A stretch of DNA of 64,000 bases from Gonium pectorale. Taxonomy: Eukaryota; Chlorophyta; Chlorophyceae; Chlamydomonadales; Volvocaceae. This document shows, piece by piece, positions 12,501 through 25,026 of this stretch; within the stretch, counting starts at the first letter, position 1, and each line of letters begins with the position of its first letter. The notes below the pieces were generated by a model, which did not search any database, had not been told where the DNA came from, and saw nothing but the letters and a program-made list of their open reading frames with translations. The stretch is from contig LSYV01000002.1 of the NCBI GenBank assembly GCA_001584585.1, forward strand, positions 1,070,412-1,134,411. Direction: 5' to 3'. Position numbers and translations under genes: made by a program.

Positions 12501-15500
12501 CGCTGGCCCCACTCCGCGGGAGGAGCTCCTGGCGGCGGCACAGGCGCAGGCGGCGGCGCAGGCGGCCGGCGGCGCTGCCGCTGCCGCTGGTGGGGGCGGC
12601 TGGCGCGACAGCCTGTTCCGCGTGGTGCGCGGCACGTCCACCAACCTGCGAGTGGCAGTGTACGGCTTCAAGCACGACGCCAGCACCTTCGAGGAGCTGC
12701 TCAAGCAGATGTGCGACGTACGGAAGCTGGTGCGTGCGGCAGTACACGTCTCAGTTCGGTAGAGGTTTGGCGGCCTGTACTTGCGGTCGGCGCTGGGAGG
12801 GGCGATGGGGGACGGTCAGGTCCGAAACGGCTCGCTGGGTGAGGCCATGAGCGTGCACGTTGTGAGGGCGTCTGTTAACCCAAAGCGCACGCCCGTGCCT
12901 TGATCGCCTCCCCCTTCCTTTCGTTTTTGCCTTCCGCGCAACTGCTCCGATCCGTTTTGGACTAAGTGGGCAAACGGGTAGCTGCATCATTCCCGCGCGC
13001 GTCCCTCCCGTCGTGAGCCCACAGTCAGGTCGCCTCAGAATGGCCCCTCTCCAACCGACCGGACCCAACCCCACCCGACCCCGCCCGGCCCCCTTCAGGG
13101 CTGCGTGGGCAACCAGCTCATCGACGCGGCCGCGCTGGGCGGCCCCAAGGTGGCGGCGGTGGCCACCCAGGTGTCGGTGGCTCCCGTGACGCCCTTCCTG
13201 TTCACCTCGTACGAGCTGCCGCCGGAGGTGGCGCCCACGGCCGCCGCCATACGCGCCTGCCCCTCCTCCTGCAAGCACCTCATTTGGCAGGTGGGGCCGG
13301 GACCGGATTGGCTGTGGGGAGGGGAGGCTGCGGAGAGGTGGCGTATGGGCTCTGGGGTGACCAGGGCGCCGGGACAGGTGACGTGAGGCTGAAGACGAGG
13401 GTGCAGGTGCGCGCACCGTCGCCCCCTTCACCCCTCCACTAGGGATGAGGTTGAGGAGCGTGCAGCTTAGAAGCTCGAACATGGCACCTCATGCTGTCGC
13501 ATGTATCATCTTGCAAGACTGCGCGCTGGTAACGCCTCCTGTACACACACACACACACCGCGTCGTATGCGTCTTCCTTTTCAACACACACCGCGCTCCG
13601 GCCCCCACCCGAATCCTGACCCGCACCTCAGGCCGTCAGGGCCTCCTCCGCCGCTCCTTATTACCTGGACGACTTCGTGTGCGGAGACGACCGATACCAG
13701 GCGGGTGCCTCGGAGCGAGGGCGCAGGGAGAGCTGGGGCGGCGCCGGTCAGAACCGTGACGAGTAGCGCGGGGCAGCAACCGACTGCGGGCGCGAACCAA
13801 CGCAACGAGTTTGCGGCTTGCGCCCCCCGGTCCCCGGCCGCCCACCCACAATACCCCTCTGCCCTCCCCACTCCCTACATGCCCCCCACACCCGCTTCTC
13901 GACCTGTCCACCCGCCCACCCCCCTGCACAGGACGGCGCCGCCACTGCCAACAACCCGGCCATCCTGGCCCTCCAGCAAGCTCGCCTGCTGTGGCCCGGC
14001 ACGCGGCTCGAGACGCTGGTCTCCCTGGGCTGCGGCGCCGCGCCCAGCGTGCGCCGCGAGCGGGGGGCACACGCCGTGCTGGACACGGGTGCGGTGCTGG
14101 TGGACGCCGCCACGTCGCCCGACCGCGCCGACGAGGCGCTGTCCACGCTGCTGCCGCTGGTGCCAGGCCTGCGGTACTTTCGCTTCCAGCCCGTGCACGA
14201 GCGCTGCGCCATGGAGCTCGACGACGTGGACCCCGCGCACTGGGCGGCGCTGCAGGTTGCTGGGTGGCGGGGTGATCGGTGGGGAGGGGGCAGGGGGCAA
14301 GCCTGGGAGGCCCAGGCGTTGAGTGGAGTGGGGTGGCGTGTGGGGGTGGAGCAGCTGTCGCTGCCTGAGGTGCCCAGGGGACAGCACGGGGACGCGTCGT
14401 TGCGTGTACGTCTGTGCCACGTCTTCACCCGCTGCGTCGTTCAGGATCGCCTGGCACCTGGGCGAGGCACAGCTTGGCGCGACAAGCTGTGATACCCCGT
14501 CTCAGCCCCCGTCCCGGTCCTCCTCGACCTGCCCCGGTCTCCGCAGGCCGCGGTGGACGAATACTGTACGGCACACGCGGCGCGGATCGACGAGCTGGCA
14601 GAGCTGCTGCTGTCGGGGCGGGAGGGCGAGGCGGGCGGCGCTGCCGGCGAGGCGGGCGCGTCAGGGGCGGGCGGCCAGGGCGGCGACGAGGAGGAGGAGG
14701 AGGAGGAGGAGCCGTTCGAAGGGCCGGTGCTCATCGGCCCGGACGGGAGGGCGCTGCCGCGGCCGCCACGGATACGGTGAGGGGCAAAATCGGGATCCGC
14801 ATCTGGGGCTGGAGATGGCCGGAAGAACCCCGGATGCTATCGTTTCTTGGGAAGGGCGCTAGTGGACGGTGGGGCACTGCGGGAGGCGGTAATGAAGAAA
14901 GGGATCGGGTCGCGTCGCGGACACCGAATCGCATAATCAGTAGTAGGAGGAGCGGGAGGGGGGGTTGCATGAGTCGGTGCTGTCAGGAGCGAATACCTTC
15001 CACCCTCAAGACCTCGCGCGCCTCCTGTCTGTGTGTATTCCAGGCTGGAGGTGCGACGAGGGTTGGTCCTGGTCGAGGCACCCAGCACTTCAGCCGGCCG
15101 GGACAGCGGACCCGCGGGTCGGTCGCCGGCGACGGCTGACCAGGCCGTCCTGGATGCGCTAGCGCGGCTGCCGTGCGCGCTGCGCCGTTTTGACGTCGCC
15201 GCCACGGCGGCCGACGCGGCGCTCTCCGCTGCCATGGTAGCCGTGCACCTGCGGCGGCAGGAGGAGCTGCAGAGGAGGCATGAGCTGGAGGCGGCGCCGC
15301 CGCCGGATCCTGTCGTGCAGAGCCGGTCTCCGCTAGAGGTGTCGTTGACAATGATTGAGGCAGCCACGGCGGCGCTTGAGGAGGACGGTGTACAGGCGGC
15401 GGCGCCGCCGGGCTTGCTGCCGCTACCGCCAGCGGCGGCATCCGCTGGCCACGTGGACGGACTGCTGTTGCCGACGCCGTCAACCGGCGGCGGCGCTGCA

Positions 15501-17751
15501 GTCGCAAGTCCTCCAAAACTATCACCTGCCCTGGCCTCGCCGCGGACCAGCATGCGGTCATGGACGAATCCCTTCGGTGGCGGCAAGGGCGCTGTAGCCG
15601 TGGGTGGTGGCGGCGGCGTTGTAGTCGGCGAAATTGGCCCTGACGGCGCCGCTGGCGCTGGTGGCGCCGCAACTGGTTCCGTGGCGGCAGGTGCTTCAGA
15701 GACGCCTGCCACCACCACCGCTTCCGGCACCGTCGCGGACGCGTCTGTTGAGGCCGCGGCGGCGGCTATGGGGTCCCTTACGTCACCCTCGTCACTGTAC
15801 GATTACTTCTTCGGTAGTACCGGCCCCCCCGCAGCCTCCATCGCGGCCTCCACCGCCGCCGCCGTCGTCAGACGACATAGCGGCGCAAGCGCCGGCGGCG
15901 TGCCGCCGCCTATGACGGCATTTGCTGACGGCCCCGCTGCGGCGTTGGCCGCTTCGCAACCTCCGACAACGCCCTCGCCTGCTCGAACGCCTGCGGACAC
16001 CTTGTCTTTACGGGTGCGCTCGCCGTCGCTCTCCGCGGGTGGCGCCGCACCGCCGACGCCTTCGGCACTGGGGCCAAGTGCTTCGCGCGGCCACGGCCGG
16101 AGCCACACAGCCGCCGCCAGCGGCGCCACCGGCGGAAGGACCTCGCCTGCGCCAGCAGCCGGCGGCCACATACGGCCCGCGACGCTGCTGGCGGCGCTGC
16201 TTGAGGACCTCCAGGAGCGCTGCGGAGTGCTGCACCTGGGCCTTACGGCCGTCGTGGGCGGCGGTGGCGGCGGAGGTGAAGTCGGTCTGGTGGCAGCTTG
16301 GCAGCGAGACGTGGTGGCGGTGGTGGAACCGGGTGAGTCCTGGGAGGGCGGCTGGAAGGGGCGGGCGAGGCAAGGGCTTGTGGTGGAGGCGGATGGGAGC
16401 GTGATGGCTTCCCCGCACTTCAGCTTGCGAGACGTATGGTGTTGGGTTGGAGGAGCGCTGCATGCCCAGCCGTGATGTGAGGCGAGGGAGCGTCGCCCAT
16501 ACCAGCGACAGCTGACCCAACAGGACTGCTGAAGAGACGCAACGCATTCTTGTGCCTATGCGCACATCCCCTGTTCCGAGCCTCAAGGCAACCATACCTT
16601 CCGTATGCTCTCTGAATTCCATACTGCGCCCGCCCAGGCCCAGAGGCGGACAGCATCCTTGCGGACCTGGGCCACGACCCGCGGGCCTGCGCCGGCGCCA
16701 CTGGCGGCGGCCTTGGCGGCCCTGCCGCCAGCCTGACGGCGCTGTTCGCTGCGTCCCGTGGGTCTCCGCTCGAGTCGCGCAGCCGGCGCACCTTCTCGCT
16801 GCTGGCGCGCCAGGAGGTGTGGCACCAGGGTGTGCCGCTGGCCACACTGCTGCTGCAGGTGCGGGGGGGGGGGCGAGGGGGAATCCCAGGAGCTGTGGGG
16901 GCACCTCTGGAGGGGAAACCAGGGCACTAGGGCAAGGAGTATGGCTACCGCCAACTTGGCCATTCCTCCTGGTTTGGGCGTATGTTGTTGTCTGTCAATG
17001 TGACGTGTCCCGCATCGAACGCCCCGAAGCTTGGTTAACGCCTCCACCCGCTATCTTCTTTACGCCTCTTCATCCCCGTCTTTTCCGAAACTACCACCAT
17101 TCTAACTCTGCCCTACTGCACGGAACTCAGGTAACCCGCCCATCCGCGCTACTCCGCCCCGCGGACCTGGCCGCCATGGGATCCCAGCTGGGAGGGCTGC
17201 TGGTGACGGCTGCGGTGCCGCTGCCCACCCCCGTCACCGCCGCGTTGCTGCGGGCCGGGGCCCGGGCGGTCATGTGTCCGCGGGCGCAGGCGCCGGCGGC
17301 ATCGGCGGTGCACCTGCCGCAGCATGGTGCGCCTGCGGCAACGATTGTCCGGGACCTGTCGCCGCGGACCAGCATTAGCCTTGGCGGAGCAGCGCCTCCG
17401 GGCGCGGCTTCGCCGCCGCACCACCTCCACAGCCATCACCACAAGCGGCCGTCGATGGGAGCTTCGGGACTGCGGGAACCGCGCGAGCTGCCCGGCTCCG
17501 CCTGCATCATGTTTAATACGTATACGAGCGCCGCCGCCGCCGGCAGCAGTGGTGGGAGCGGCAGCGGCGCTGAGGCGCCGCCGCCATGGGAAGCCGCTGC
17601 CGCGGCAGCGGGGCCGGAGGAGGTGGCAGCGCTGTTTGAGTCGCTGCTTTCGGAGCTGATGGCGGGCGCGACGGTGTTGGGCGCGATTGCGGCGGCGGAG
17701 CGGCAGCGGCACCCGATATTGCGCGGCCAGCTCGCACTGCACTATCTGTGA
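6574..17751 (+). CDS. LRR-ARM-patatin phospholipase A (plant PLA-I type)
   Basis: Eighteen exons join in phase to 1,900 residues: 6574-6922, 7134-7236, 7503-7714, 8303-8516, 8987-9105, 9393-9555, 10008-10122, 10338-11298, 11604-11741, 12081-12223, 12490-12729, 13099-13290, 13632-13700, 13932-14255, 14547-14776, 15044-16332, 16638-16858, 17131-17751. Leucine-rich repeats lie near residues 155-295 (LRILRLSHNRLAALPPEL), Armadillo-like repeats near 335-745, and the patatin acyl-hydrolase domain near 757-1115. The latter has the oxyanion loop DGGGMRG, nucleophile elbow GTSTG and catalytic-dyad DGA at about 1007. A C-terminal region matches the plant tail (HLGL, AAWQRDVVAVVEPG). This is the architecture of Arabidopsis phospholipase A I, which releases acyl chains from glycero- and galactolipids, likely in cytosol or at plastid envelopes. 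The algal protein adds Ala/Ser-rich inserts in exons 8 and 16 and a poly-Glu run (14,686-14,711). Intron 13 uses a GC donor. Confidence 0.9.
8474..8648 (+). repeat. Duplicated exon 3' end with splice donor, in the phospholipase gene
   Basis: The last 40 or so bases of exon 4 plus the donor (about 8,477-8,522) recur about 128 bases downstream (about 8,605-8,650) with few changes. Both copies contain GACGCGGCCTT followed by AGCAGGTGGG. The second copy sits in the intron and keeps a usable-looking donor. Confidence 0.75.
14881..14962 (+). repeat. Dispersed repeat family A, copy 1 (phospholipase intron 15)
   Basis: A segment of about 75 bases, with core GGACACCGAATCGCA and ending in GGAGGAGCGG, is closely repeated at 28,670-28,747. 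Here it lies in an intron in the same orientation as copy 2. No terminal repeats are clear, so the element type is unknown. Confidence 0.7.
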
Positions 17752-18676
17752 AATGCGAGGTGGCGACAACGGTCGGGTCATGGGTCAGGTCATGGGTACG
17801 CCACGTTATGCGCCTGTACTAGCTTGTACATGGGTGCCATTTCCTCCGCTGCATTTCTTGCGGGCAGTGTTGGCGACGTGCAGCGATGGGGCACGTGAGG
17901 CGCATGCAGGGCAGGGAGGTTGGAGGGGGGTGGGGACGGCGTGCGGCAGAGGGCAGCACCCAGGCAGGATGTCGCGCACCGACGGGTCGCTTGAGGGCGT
18001 CCGAGGTAGGGGTAGGAGTGCTCGTGACGCCCCAACAGTTGGTAGTCAATGTCGGGGGAGGGGAGGGGAGCAGCGAACTGCTGATGTGGCTTAATTGTTG
18101 CACGGAAGCTGCTGCGCGTTGGTAAGGAATGTGTCAAGCTGAGAGGGACTCTGCTGCACATATGTTGCCGGTACTGTAGGTGGGCGGGATGTGGGGCATT
18201 CCCTGTTTGATTCACTGTTGGTCTGTCCAACCGTCTAGGTAGGCTAAGGCGCTCTTGCTCGTGCATGCACCCCATGATAGAGAGGGATACGCCAATGTTC
18301 TCTGCACTGCGGCACGGAGGTTTCGCTGCGCAGAGTATTGCTTTCATCGGCATTCGTTTTTTCTCTTCCAGCACTTTGTGCACGTATACTTATATGCTGT
18401 ATTGGCATGTACCAAGGAGACCACCTGCCGAAAACACCTGATGACCCCCCCCCTATACCGACCCTCTCGGTAGTGCGTTATTGTGGCGTGAGAGTTGTGA
18501 GACTGCTGCTTGAAGAGCTGAGGGGCGGGCCGGTCCCCTTTCAGGGGACGCAGGCCCTTGCTACAACCCCTCCTGTATGCTGGAATGCCGGCCATGTACG
18601 TGCCAATGGCGAAACCCAACCGGATGGCCACAGTAGGGCAAACCAAATAGTAAACCTGAACTTCACCAGTGGGCCG

Positions 18677-18803
18677 GCGCACCCCTGGAGCGATAGTCCG
18701 CACGCCGTTAGGATAGTGAGAGCTGGCACAATTTGACACGAAAACCTCTCGGCCCCACAGTTTTAATAGCGTTGCTGCGGACCGTGCTCCAGGGGGGAGC
18801 GGG
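18677..18803. repeat. Inverted repeat, possible MITE remnant
   Basis: The left arm reads CCCCTGGAGC, four bases, then GTCCGCA. The right arm is its reverse complement with a three-base gap (TGCGGAC, then GCTCCAGGGG). Inner bases pair weakly. No clean target duplication is seen at the edges, so the element status is tentative. Confidence 0.5.
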
Positions 18804-18934
18804 GTGAGAGCGTTCGGGCCAGTAGGGCAAAGTATAGCACAGCTCATAGTCCGAGCACATCAACGGATGGCCAGCGAACTGGGGCTGTATGGGGACAGAG
18901 ACGGTCGTGGGCAGCCTGGTTATCTTCCAATTTG

Positions 18935-19300
18935 GGGATTCGTCAGGCCGCACGTTTCCCCTTCCTCCGGAGGCCACGAAATTCGTTTGGCTGGGGACGA
19001 TTTCGCTCCAACGGGACCGTGCCCTTTTCGTAAACGTTTCGAGGGGTACTGCCAGTGGTGCAAAACGAAAACCGAAGCATCACACACATAAGCACCTGAT
19101 ACTTCACCGCCCATCAGGATCACCACGAAACCGATTTTAATAAATCAGAACTGAGCACCTGGGCACACATCCAAGTAGGGGCCTTGTGAGATGTTGCCGC
19201 GGCCGTCCATGATTGGCGGCAGGTGGGATCGGACCCGTACGTTTTGGGCTGTTTGCGGACCCTGGAATGAATTCGTGTGGCTGACGACGATACGTGGCCT
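18935..19300 (+). repeat. Diverged direct repeat of about 300-bp period
   Basis: Two segments starting near 18,938 and 19,215 share spaced blocks: a GGGAT start, CCGYACGTTT, then GAATTCGT-TGGCTG-GACGAT and, further on, TCGTAAA. Translated in the matching frame both give RTF followed about ten residues later by FVWL and TI. This may be a decayed tandem copy of a mobile or protein-coding sequence. Confidence 0.45.
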
Positions 19301-22300
19301 ATCAGAACCTCATTTTTCTCAAGTCTGGGTCAAGTTTGCCCTCTCATTTCTCGTAAATCATGTCCACAACAAGGGGTGTTTTTCGAAAAACACGTTTAAG
19401 ATAACCAGGCTGGACTCGTGGGGTATGAGGCCTGCCCACTGCCGGGAAACGCAGGGTTGGAGACATGGAGAGGGTTGCATTAGCGCTTGTGCAGCTAGTG
19501 CGGGCCACACCAACAGCCGTACTGCAAAGAGCGCTTTCCACAGCATGTGGATGCAGGGAGGTGGGAGGGGGAGGGATGGGGGTAAGCATCCACGCATGAG
19601 AAACGCTTCGTTGGGCCATGATAGCATAAGCCAGTTTGCCGCTACGCCAGTTTGCCGCTTAGACAAAGTAGTCCCTTCCCACTCGTCTGTCCATGCTTGT
19701 CATGGGATGGAAACACTCTCCCGTGGGCACTCACGGTGCACAGCATGCCAATGAAAGGTGGAGAGAGGAACGAGAGCCGGCGGTCACCATCGCATAGAAT
19801 CTGCCGTACGGGTCGGGTTTTAAGGCCCTCAACAGCTGTGTTCATGGCCGCATGCTCCCCATCAAAGCGCCCCAGATACATAGTGTCGAGACTATGTAGA
19901 GGGGTGAGAATGGCTATGGCGCTGTAGCATCGCCGTGCAGACGTACCCGCTGCCGTACCCGGGCCCCTCCACCTCGCCCGGGCAGCCTACCCCCTCTCTT
20001 TCCTGCCAGTCCTTCGGCGGCCAACTACGGGGAGGGGAATGCTATGGCCTGCTTCTGCGCGCCAACATTGTCCACATGGCCGCAACTGCTTCGAGCGCAG
20101 ACGGTTCCTGACTCCGTGTTTCTCTCTCTCTCTCATCCCTTCCAGGTCTGCATTATGCCGATCGGCGGTTCGGGGGTGCGGGCTGGGCGACCCGCGCACT
20201 GCTGTCGATGACCAGCTGTCAAGCTACCCAATGCTGTCAAGCGACAACCTACGAAGTTCGCCAATCGCGCTCAAGATCGCGCTCGCGTGACACGGAGGCC
20301 AGCCCTCACCGGAGGCACCTCCGGCGGTTGCCAGCTCTCCCGCGTGCCCTCCGTCGCTAGCTCTCCCGCGTTATGCTCCAGACGTTCTCGACGTAGTTGC
20401 ACCCTGTTGCACCGCCGAGAGCAAGACACCCACCCGGGTAGTATGCATGCTCCCATGCTTCATGATCATCTGGACCGCTGTGTGCATCGCAGACACACCG
20501 TTCATTACCACCATCGTCCGCTCAATGCGGGTGGGCGCGTCTTTGCAGCTCGCAAACTGTCAGGCTTGTTGAGTGTGGTGGTGCCATACTTGTGCGGCCG
20601 CCGCCGGCTGCCACTTTGTATGGACGAAGGTTGGCGCAGCATGATTGCTTACCCAAGCCACAGACCTTGCAGAAGGTTCAATGCTTGACACACTTGGCAG
20701 GCGGTCCACCAGGGACGACTCAGCCAGGAATTCGTCTCTCAGGGTCAGCGAGACCTGGCCAGATTCCGCACTACTGGTCCGTCCCCGCGCATCGGGCCTT
20801 GTTGGGAATTGCTAGCAAACAAAAGGCAGAAACAGGGAGGCCAGATCTACGGACAAACAAACCCGAAGACGCGGCGTCTACAATAAGAACTAGATGGATG
20901 TACGAGTAAACCCGAGGCTGCGAGTGACAGCCGCCACCACCCATGAGTCTTCTGGCCAGTTAGTCCCAGCCCACCTCCGATCTAGCCCGCCACCCATCCA
21001 GCAGGTGATGCCACCCACCATCTGGCCTGATACTAGCTTGACCTAAGGAGTGGCGACGGCGCTGTCGTCCGTGCACGGCGAGTGGGCGGCGGCGGCACAG
21101 CGGCGGTGCGCGCGGCCGGCAGGGATGGGCAGGCGCGCTGTCGCCGGCAATGAGGGCATTGATAGCAAGCGCGCGGAACGAACAGCGGCCACCCACATCC
21201 CGCATGTCTCCCAACATATGTACATGCATGCCCCGCACCCGGCTGGAGACAGAGGGATAAGCGCCCATCCAGGATGCCGCACCGACCCGGCCTGCCTGTG
21301 CCGCTCCGTGTCAGTTGCCGTCTCGACACCGCGCGCGGGGCGGCTGATCCAGCAAAGAAAGGGCGCCGTGTTGGATGGGCGCAGACGCGGACGTCGCCGT
21401 CGCCGTGTACTGCTGGACGTTATCTCGGTGCCCTGCCCTGCCTTGCCCTGGCCTCCTGCTGCGCTGGCGCGGGCTCACAGATTCTAGAGTGACCGCGCTG
21501 GCCGCAGCCGCTGCGCCGCGACTGTCATACGATGGCCGCGTCCTTTCGCAGCGGCTCGTCCAGCAAAACCTGACGACGCGTCGCTCGATGTGCCATGGGC
21601 TGATGGGCACGGCCGCGGTTTGGAGGGGTTTGCTTTGTTGCGGGCGTGGCAGAGCGTACGGTGGCTTCACCGCTGCTTGAGGCTGCAAGCCAGGGAACGA
21701 GGACTATCGCATGGGCCGAGCGAGGCAAGGCGCCATGCCGGCACCTGGTCGGGTGCCAGGTCGCGGGCACGTCGGTTGAATGTATGGCAGGTAGGTGCGT
21801 CAAGAAAAGTAAACAGGAAGAGGGAAGGCAACGGTTCGGGGCCTGGTGTTTGGGAGGTGGGAGGCTGGCTGGAGGACATATGGATGCGCAGGGATGCCGG
21901 TGTGGAGCCAGCCGGATGGCCTGATGCCTGAGGCTGCGCATTACACAGGTGCCAACATGGGATCGCTTACGAGGTACGGCGCGAGGGCCGCGGAGCTTTG
22001 GAAGTCTTCGAGCGCGCGAAGCGCCCCGCGGCATGGTGGTAGGCCTCAGCTCCCTTGCCACAATGTCTGCCGTACAACCGTACGCACTAGTAACGATTGG
22101 ACCCCTAGGCGTGCGTTGCGTTGCGTGGAGGTACAGCAGATGCATGTGTGCTAGGCCGAATGCACTAGACACGCGCGCACCACCCGGCACATCAGAAAGC
22201 ACCAACACAACACCACCAAGTTTGCCCACGCCCGCCCGACCCAATCACGTGTCAACGCACTGCACTGCGGTGAGGCGCGGCGCCAAAAGAGCACACGCCT

Positions 22301-23157
22301 AGTGCAGTATGGTGCCTGTATGCTTTCCAACCCTACCACGAAAGACCGGACGTGTGGCACGCGTGTGTGCAACCCCAGCCGGACTCATCAACGTGCAATC
22401 CTCATACATGCCCAGCCTTCTGCGTTATCACCCTCCAGAAACCGTAAAGCGCGCAACGCGCACCAGTCAATCCCGTTGACTGATGCATGGCTTCGAGACG
22501 TAATGCAACCCATCATTTGCAAGATTAAGGTAGGTCTCAGTCGACGGCAAGCTTGCCGAGTTCTAAAGTTGGATCATTTCTTGCGCCCGCGGTTTAGTAC
22601 CATACGCGCAACAGGCGCACGCCGGCGGTGTGTGTACGAGTGCACATTGCCGGCATAGCAGCGCATGTATTGCGCTGCGGGGGCCCCTAAGTTTTGTTGC
22701 AAACCTATCTGGCGGCACCGTACGGTACCGTCATCATAACGGCGGCGGCGGTCCATCTCATTCTCGAACACTACATGCAAGCACGCCGTCGTCGCCGTCG
22801 CCATCGCCCCAGCCACTCACGCACGCTCTCGCCGTCAGCAGCGCGTGCACAGCTAGCAGGCACACGTTTGACCCTAATTCTACACACGCACAGTCGTACA
22901 TACAAGAGAACAAGACGGATGCCCATGTGTGAGTCCGTGCTGGACTAACCCTTCACATCTACCCTGACATCCCTCCCGACTGTCCGTAAAGGTTGCCTTC
23001 CCCGATTCAGGTTCCCCATTTTTTCCCGACAGATAAACCGTATCGTTCTGCGTCACCATCACCGTACAGCTAGCTCGTACACCCCACCATACATGTACAC
23101 CATCCATCCAGCCGTACGCAACCAGGACACCTATACACCAACCTCTATTTCTGGCAG

Positions 23158-24643
23158 CTAGAGCAGCTGCCGCAGCTGTCGCCGGCGGTCGACGTGGCGG
23201 CTGCTGCGGCGGAGCTCCGAGATGTAGTCGACGCACACCGTGAGGTTGCGCAGCGTGGCGATCCGCTCCGTGACGCGCCGCCGCTGCTCCGGGCTGTTCA
23301 GGTAGCCAAACTCGGAGTCGGTGCTGACGCTCCTCAGGTAGCCTCGCACCACCGAGCCCCACAGGTGTATCGCCTCGCAGCCGATGAAGTCGCTGTGCTG
23401 CAGCACGCCCTCCTCCCAGAAAGCCCTGGCCTTGGACAGCCGCAGCCCCAGCCACACCCCAGGGTACACCTGGCCCGGCCGGCGGATGTACTGATTGCCG
23501 GCAATGGCGTTATAAGTGTCCGTCAGCGCGCCCGGCCCTGCGGAGATCCAGTTGTCCGGGTTGTACGACCGCGTGATCAGCTTCATGGCGGCGAAGAGGA
23601 AGGGGTGACCGGGCGAGAAGTAGATGACCGCGGTCTCAAAGAAGTCCGAGTCGTTGCGGTAGCGGACCAGGCGGTTGATGTGGTGCGGGTTGAGGCGGCG
23701 CAGGGCTAGCACGTCGGCGTCAAAATACGCTCCGCCGTACGTGTACACCAGCGCGATGCGCAGCATGTCGGTGAGGTGGGAGAAGTAGAACTTGCCCCGG
23801 GACAGCTCCTCCCGCTTCTCCGTAAACCACGAGGCGAGGGGCGTGCCCTGCGGACGGGCGGGTTCGCGAAAGGAGCCGAAGGGAAGATGGGGCGGGATGC
23901 ACGTATGGCAGAGCGGGTATGTAGGGGAGGTGGGGAGCACGGGAGCCTGAACACGCACTCGGGCGTACCGGTACACACACACGGGTTAACATTGGGTAAC
24001 AAACATGCCGCCGCCGCATGCGACTGTCGATTGGTCACGATCTCACGAACGAGTGAGCAAGCGGCGGGCGCCGCAGCGAGCACAGATACCGGTACTCGAC
24101 CGGTATCAGCGCTCTGCGCATCTCACGGTTACTGCGTGCCCCCGCCCATCCATTCACTTGCAAGTAATCATGCCATTTTCAGTTAACGAACAGCAGCAGC
24201 TTCAGTTGCAGCTTGCTGGCTGGCAGCTGCTGGCTGCAGACGTAGGGTTCCTACGTTTGACCCAAACCGACCTGCAAGACGTCCGTAGGGTCGTAGTGCA
24301 CCAGGTTCGCCTTGCCCCAAGAAACATTCTCCAGATCAGCGACCGTAAGATTGTTGGCAAACAGGAAGACGTGCTCCTGGTATAAAGAAACAACGGAGCC
24401 TATGCACTCGAGCGCCAGCTGGTCCAACGTGGCCGCTGGCGTGGTCCAGATGAGGTACACGTTGTCAGCTCCACCAGCCTCCATGGCCGTGCGGGCGGCT
24501 GGATAGCGCAGCGGCTCCGCGGCCCACACGCCGAGAGGGTTTGCCAGACGCAGGAGCAGCGTCAGGGCGACTGGCAAGGCCATTTTAGGCATGAAGCTGA
24601 AAGAAAAGCTGCCCGTGAGCGTGAGAAAGTGGCAGCGCGCCAT
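23158..24643 (-). CDS. DXD glycosyltransferase, alpha-1,4-galactosyltransferase/GT32-like
   Basis: Two exons on the minus strand (24272-24643 and 23158-23847) join in phase 0 to 353 residues. The start may instead be the ATG at 24592, which puts the hydrophobic stretch MALPVALTLLLRLANPLGVW at the N-terminus as a signal peptide or anchor. The core has SHLTDMLRIALVYTYGGAYFDAD, written here as the segment 146-169, with the metal-binding DXD at Asp167-x-Asp169. It is followed by FSPGHPFLFAAM and GPGALTDTY, the pattern of the sugar-binding DXD domain plus the Gb3-synthase C-terminal domain. By family it would transfer a sugar, probably galactose from UDP-galactose, in the Golgi lumen; donor and acceptor are unknown. 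It lies head-to-head with a GT31 gene. Identity as a DXD transferase is firm, exact specificity is not. Confidence 0.85.
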
Positions 24644-25026
24644 TTTTGGAGGAAGCGGCGGGTCGGCAGGCAGCGCGCAGCGCTATTATTGCGCGTCAAT
24701 TATGAGGAGAAAACAACCTAAGGTTTGCTCGCGTGTGTTGGTGCTGTGGGCCGGAGGTATAGTTACGCACACCATTTGCAATCATGTCGATTTTGTACTG
24801 CAGTGGTCCACAAACGCCTGCCTTGCCGTATCCATCAAAGCCACCCTGCTGTATGCTGAAGATAGGCTGCTGCAGGCATACATGACGGCTGCTTCCTAGC
24901 TGCCGCCGTCTATCTATCTCATGACTGGCTGGTTATTAACCCTATAATCATCACGCCTTACTTGGTCCTCCGTTTCTCTCTGTATGAATATTTCTGAAAT
25001 ACTTCTGCAGCGGCGTTCGGGCCACG
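24644..25026. promoter_or_regulatory. Shared divergent promoter of two glycosyltransferases
   Basis: There are 383 bases between two ATGs on opposite strands. The right half is AT-richer than the surrounding DNA and contains CTATAATC near 24,940, about 85 bases before the GT31 start, which could act as a TATA-like element. No coding exon is apparent. Confidence 0.5.

Larger units (their letters stand above)
17752..23157. other. Gene-poor region after the phospholipase
   Basis: I find no exon chain with consistent phase and recognisable motifs here. The first few hundred bases should be the phospholipase 3' UTR, but I could not place a poly(A) signal. Base composition is less GC-rich than the genes. 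The stretch holds an inverted repeat (18,677-18,803), a diverged direct repeat (about 18,935-19,300) and short direct repeats such as CAGTTTGCCGCT twice near 19,632-19,660. Open frames such as 19,191-19,754 lack recognisable domains. Confidence 0.6.

Noticed and set aside
14837..15730. 297-codon minus-strand open frame
   Set aside because: It is the antisense of exon 16 of the phospholipase; GC-rich codon bias keeps such frames open.
16008..16904. 298-codon minus-strand open frame
   Set aside because: It overlaps exons 16-17 and an intron of the phospholipase on the other strand and shows no domain.
19191..19754. 187-codon plus-strand frame with ATG
   Set aside because: No domain, no splice context, and its start lies in a diverged repeat.
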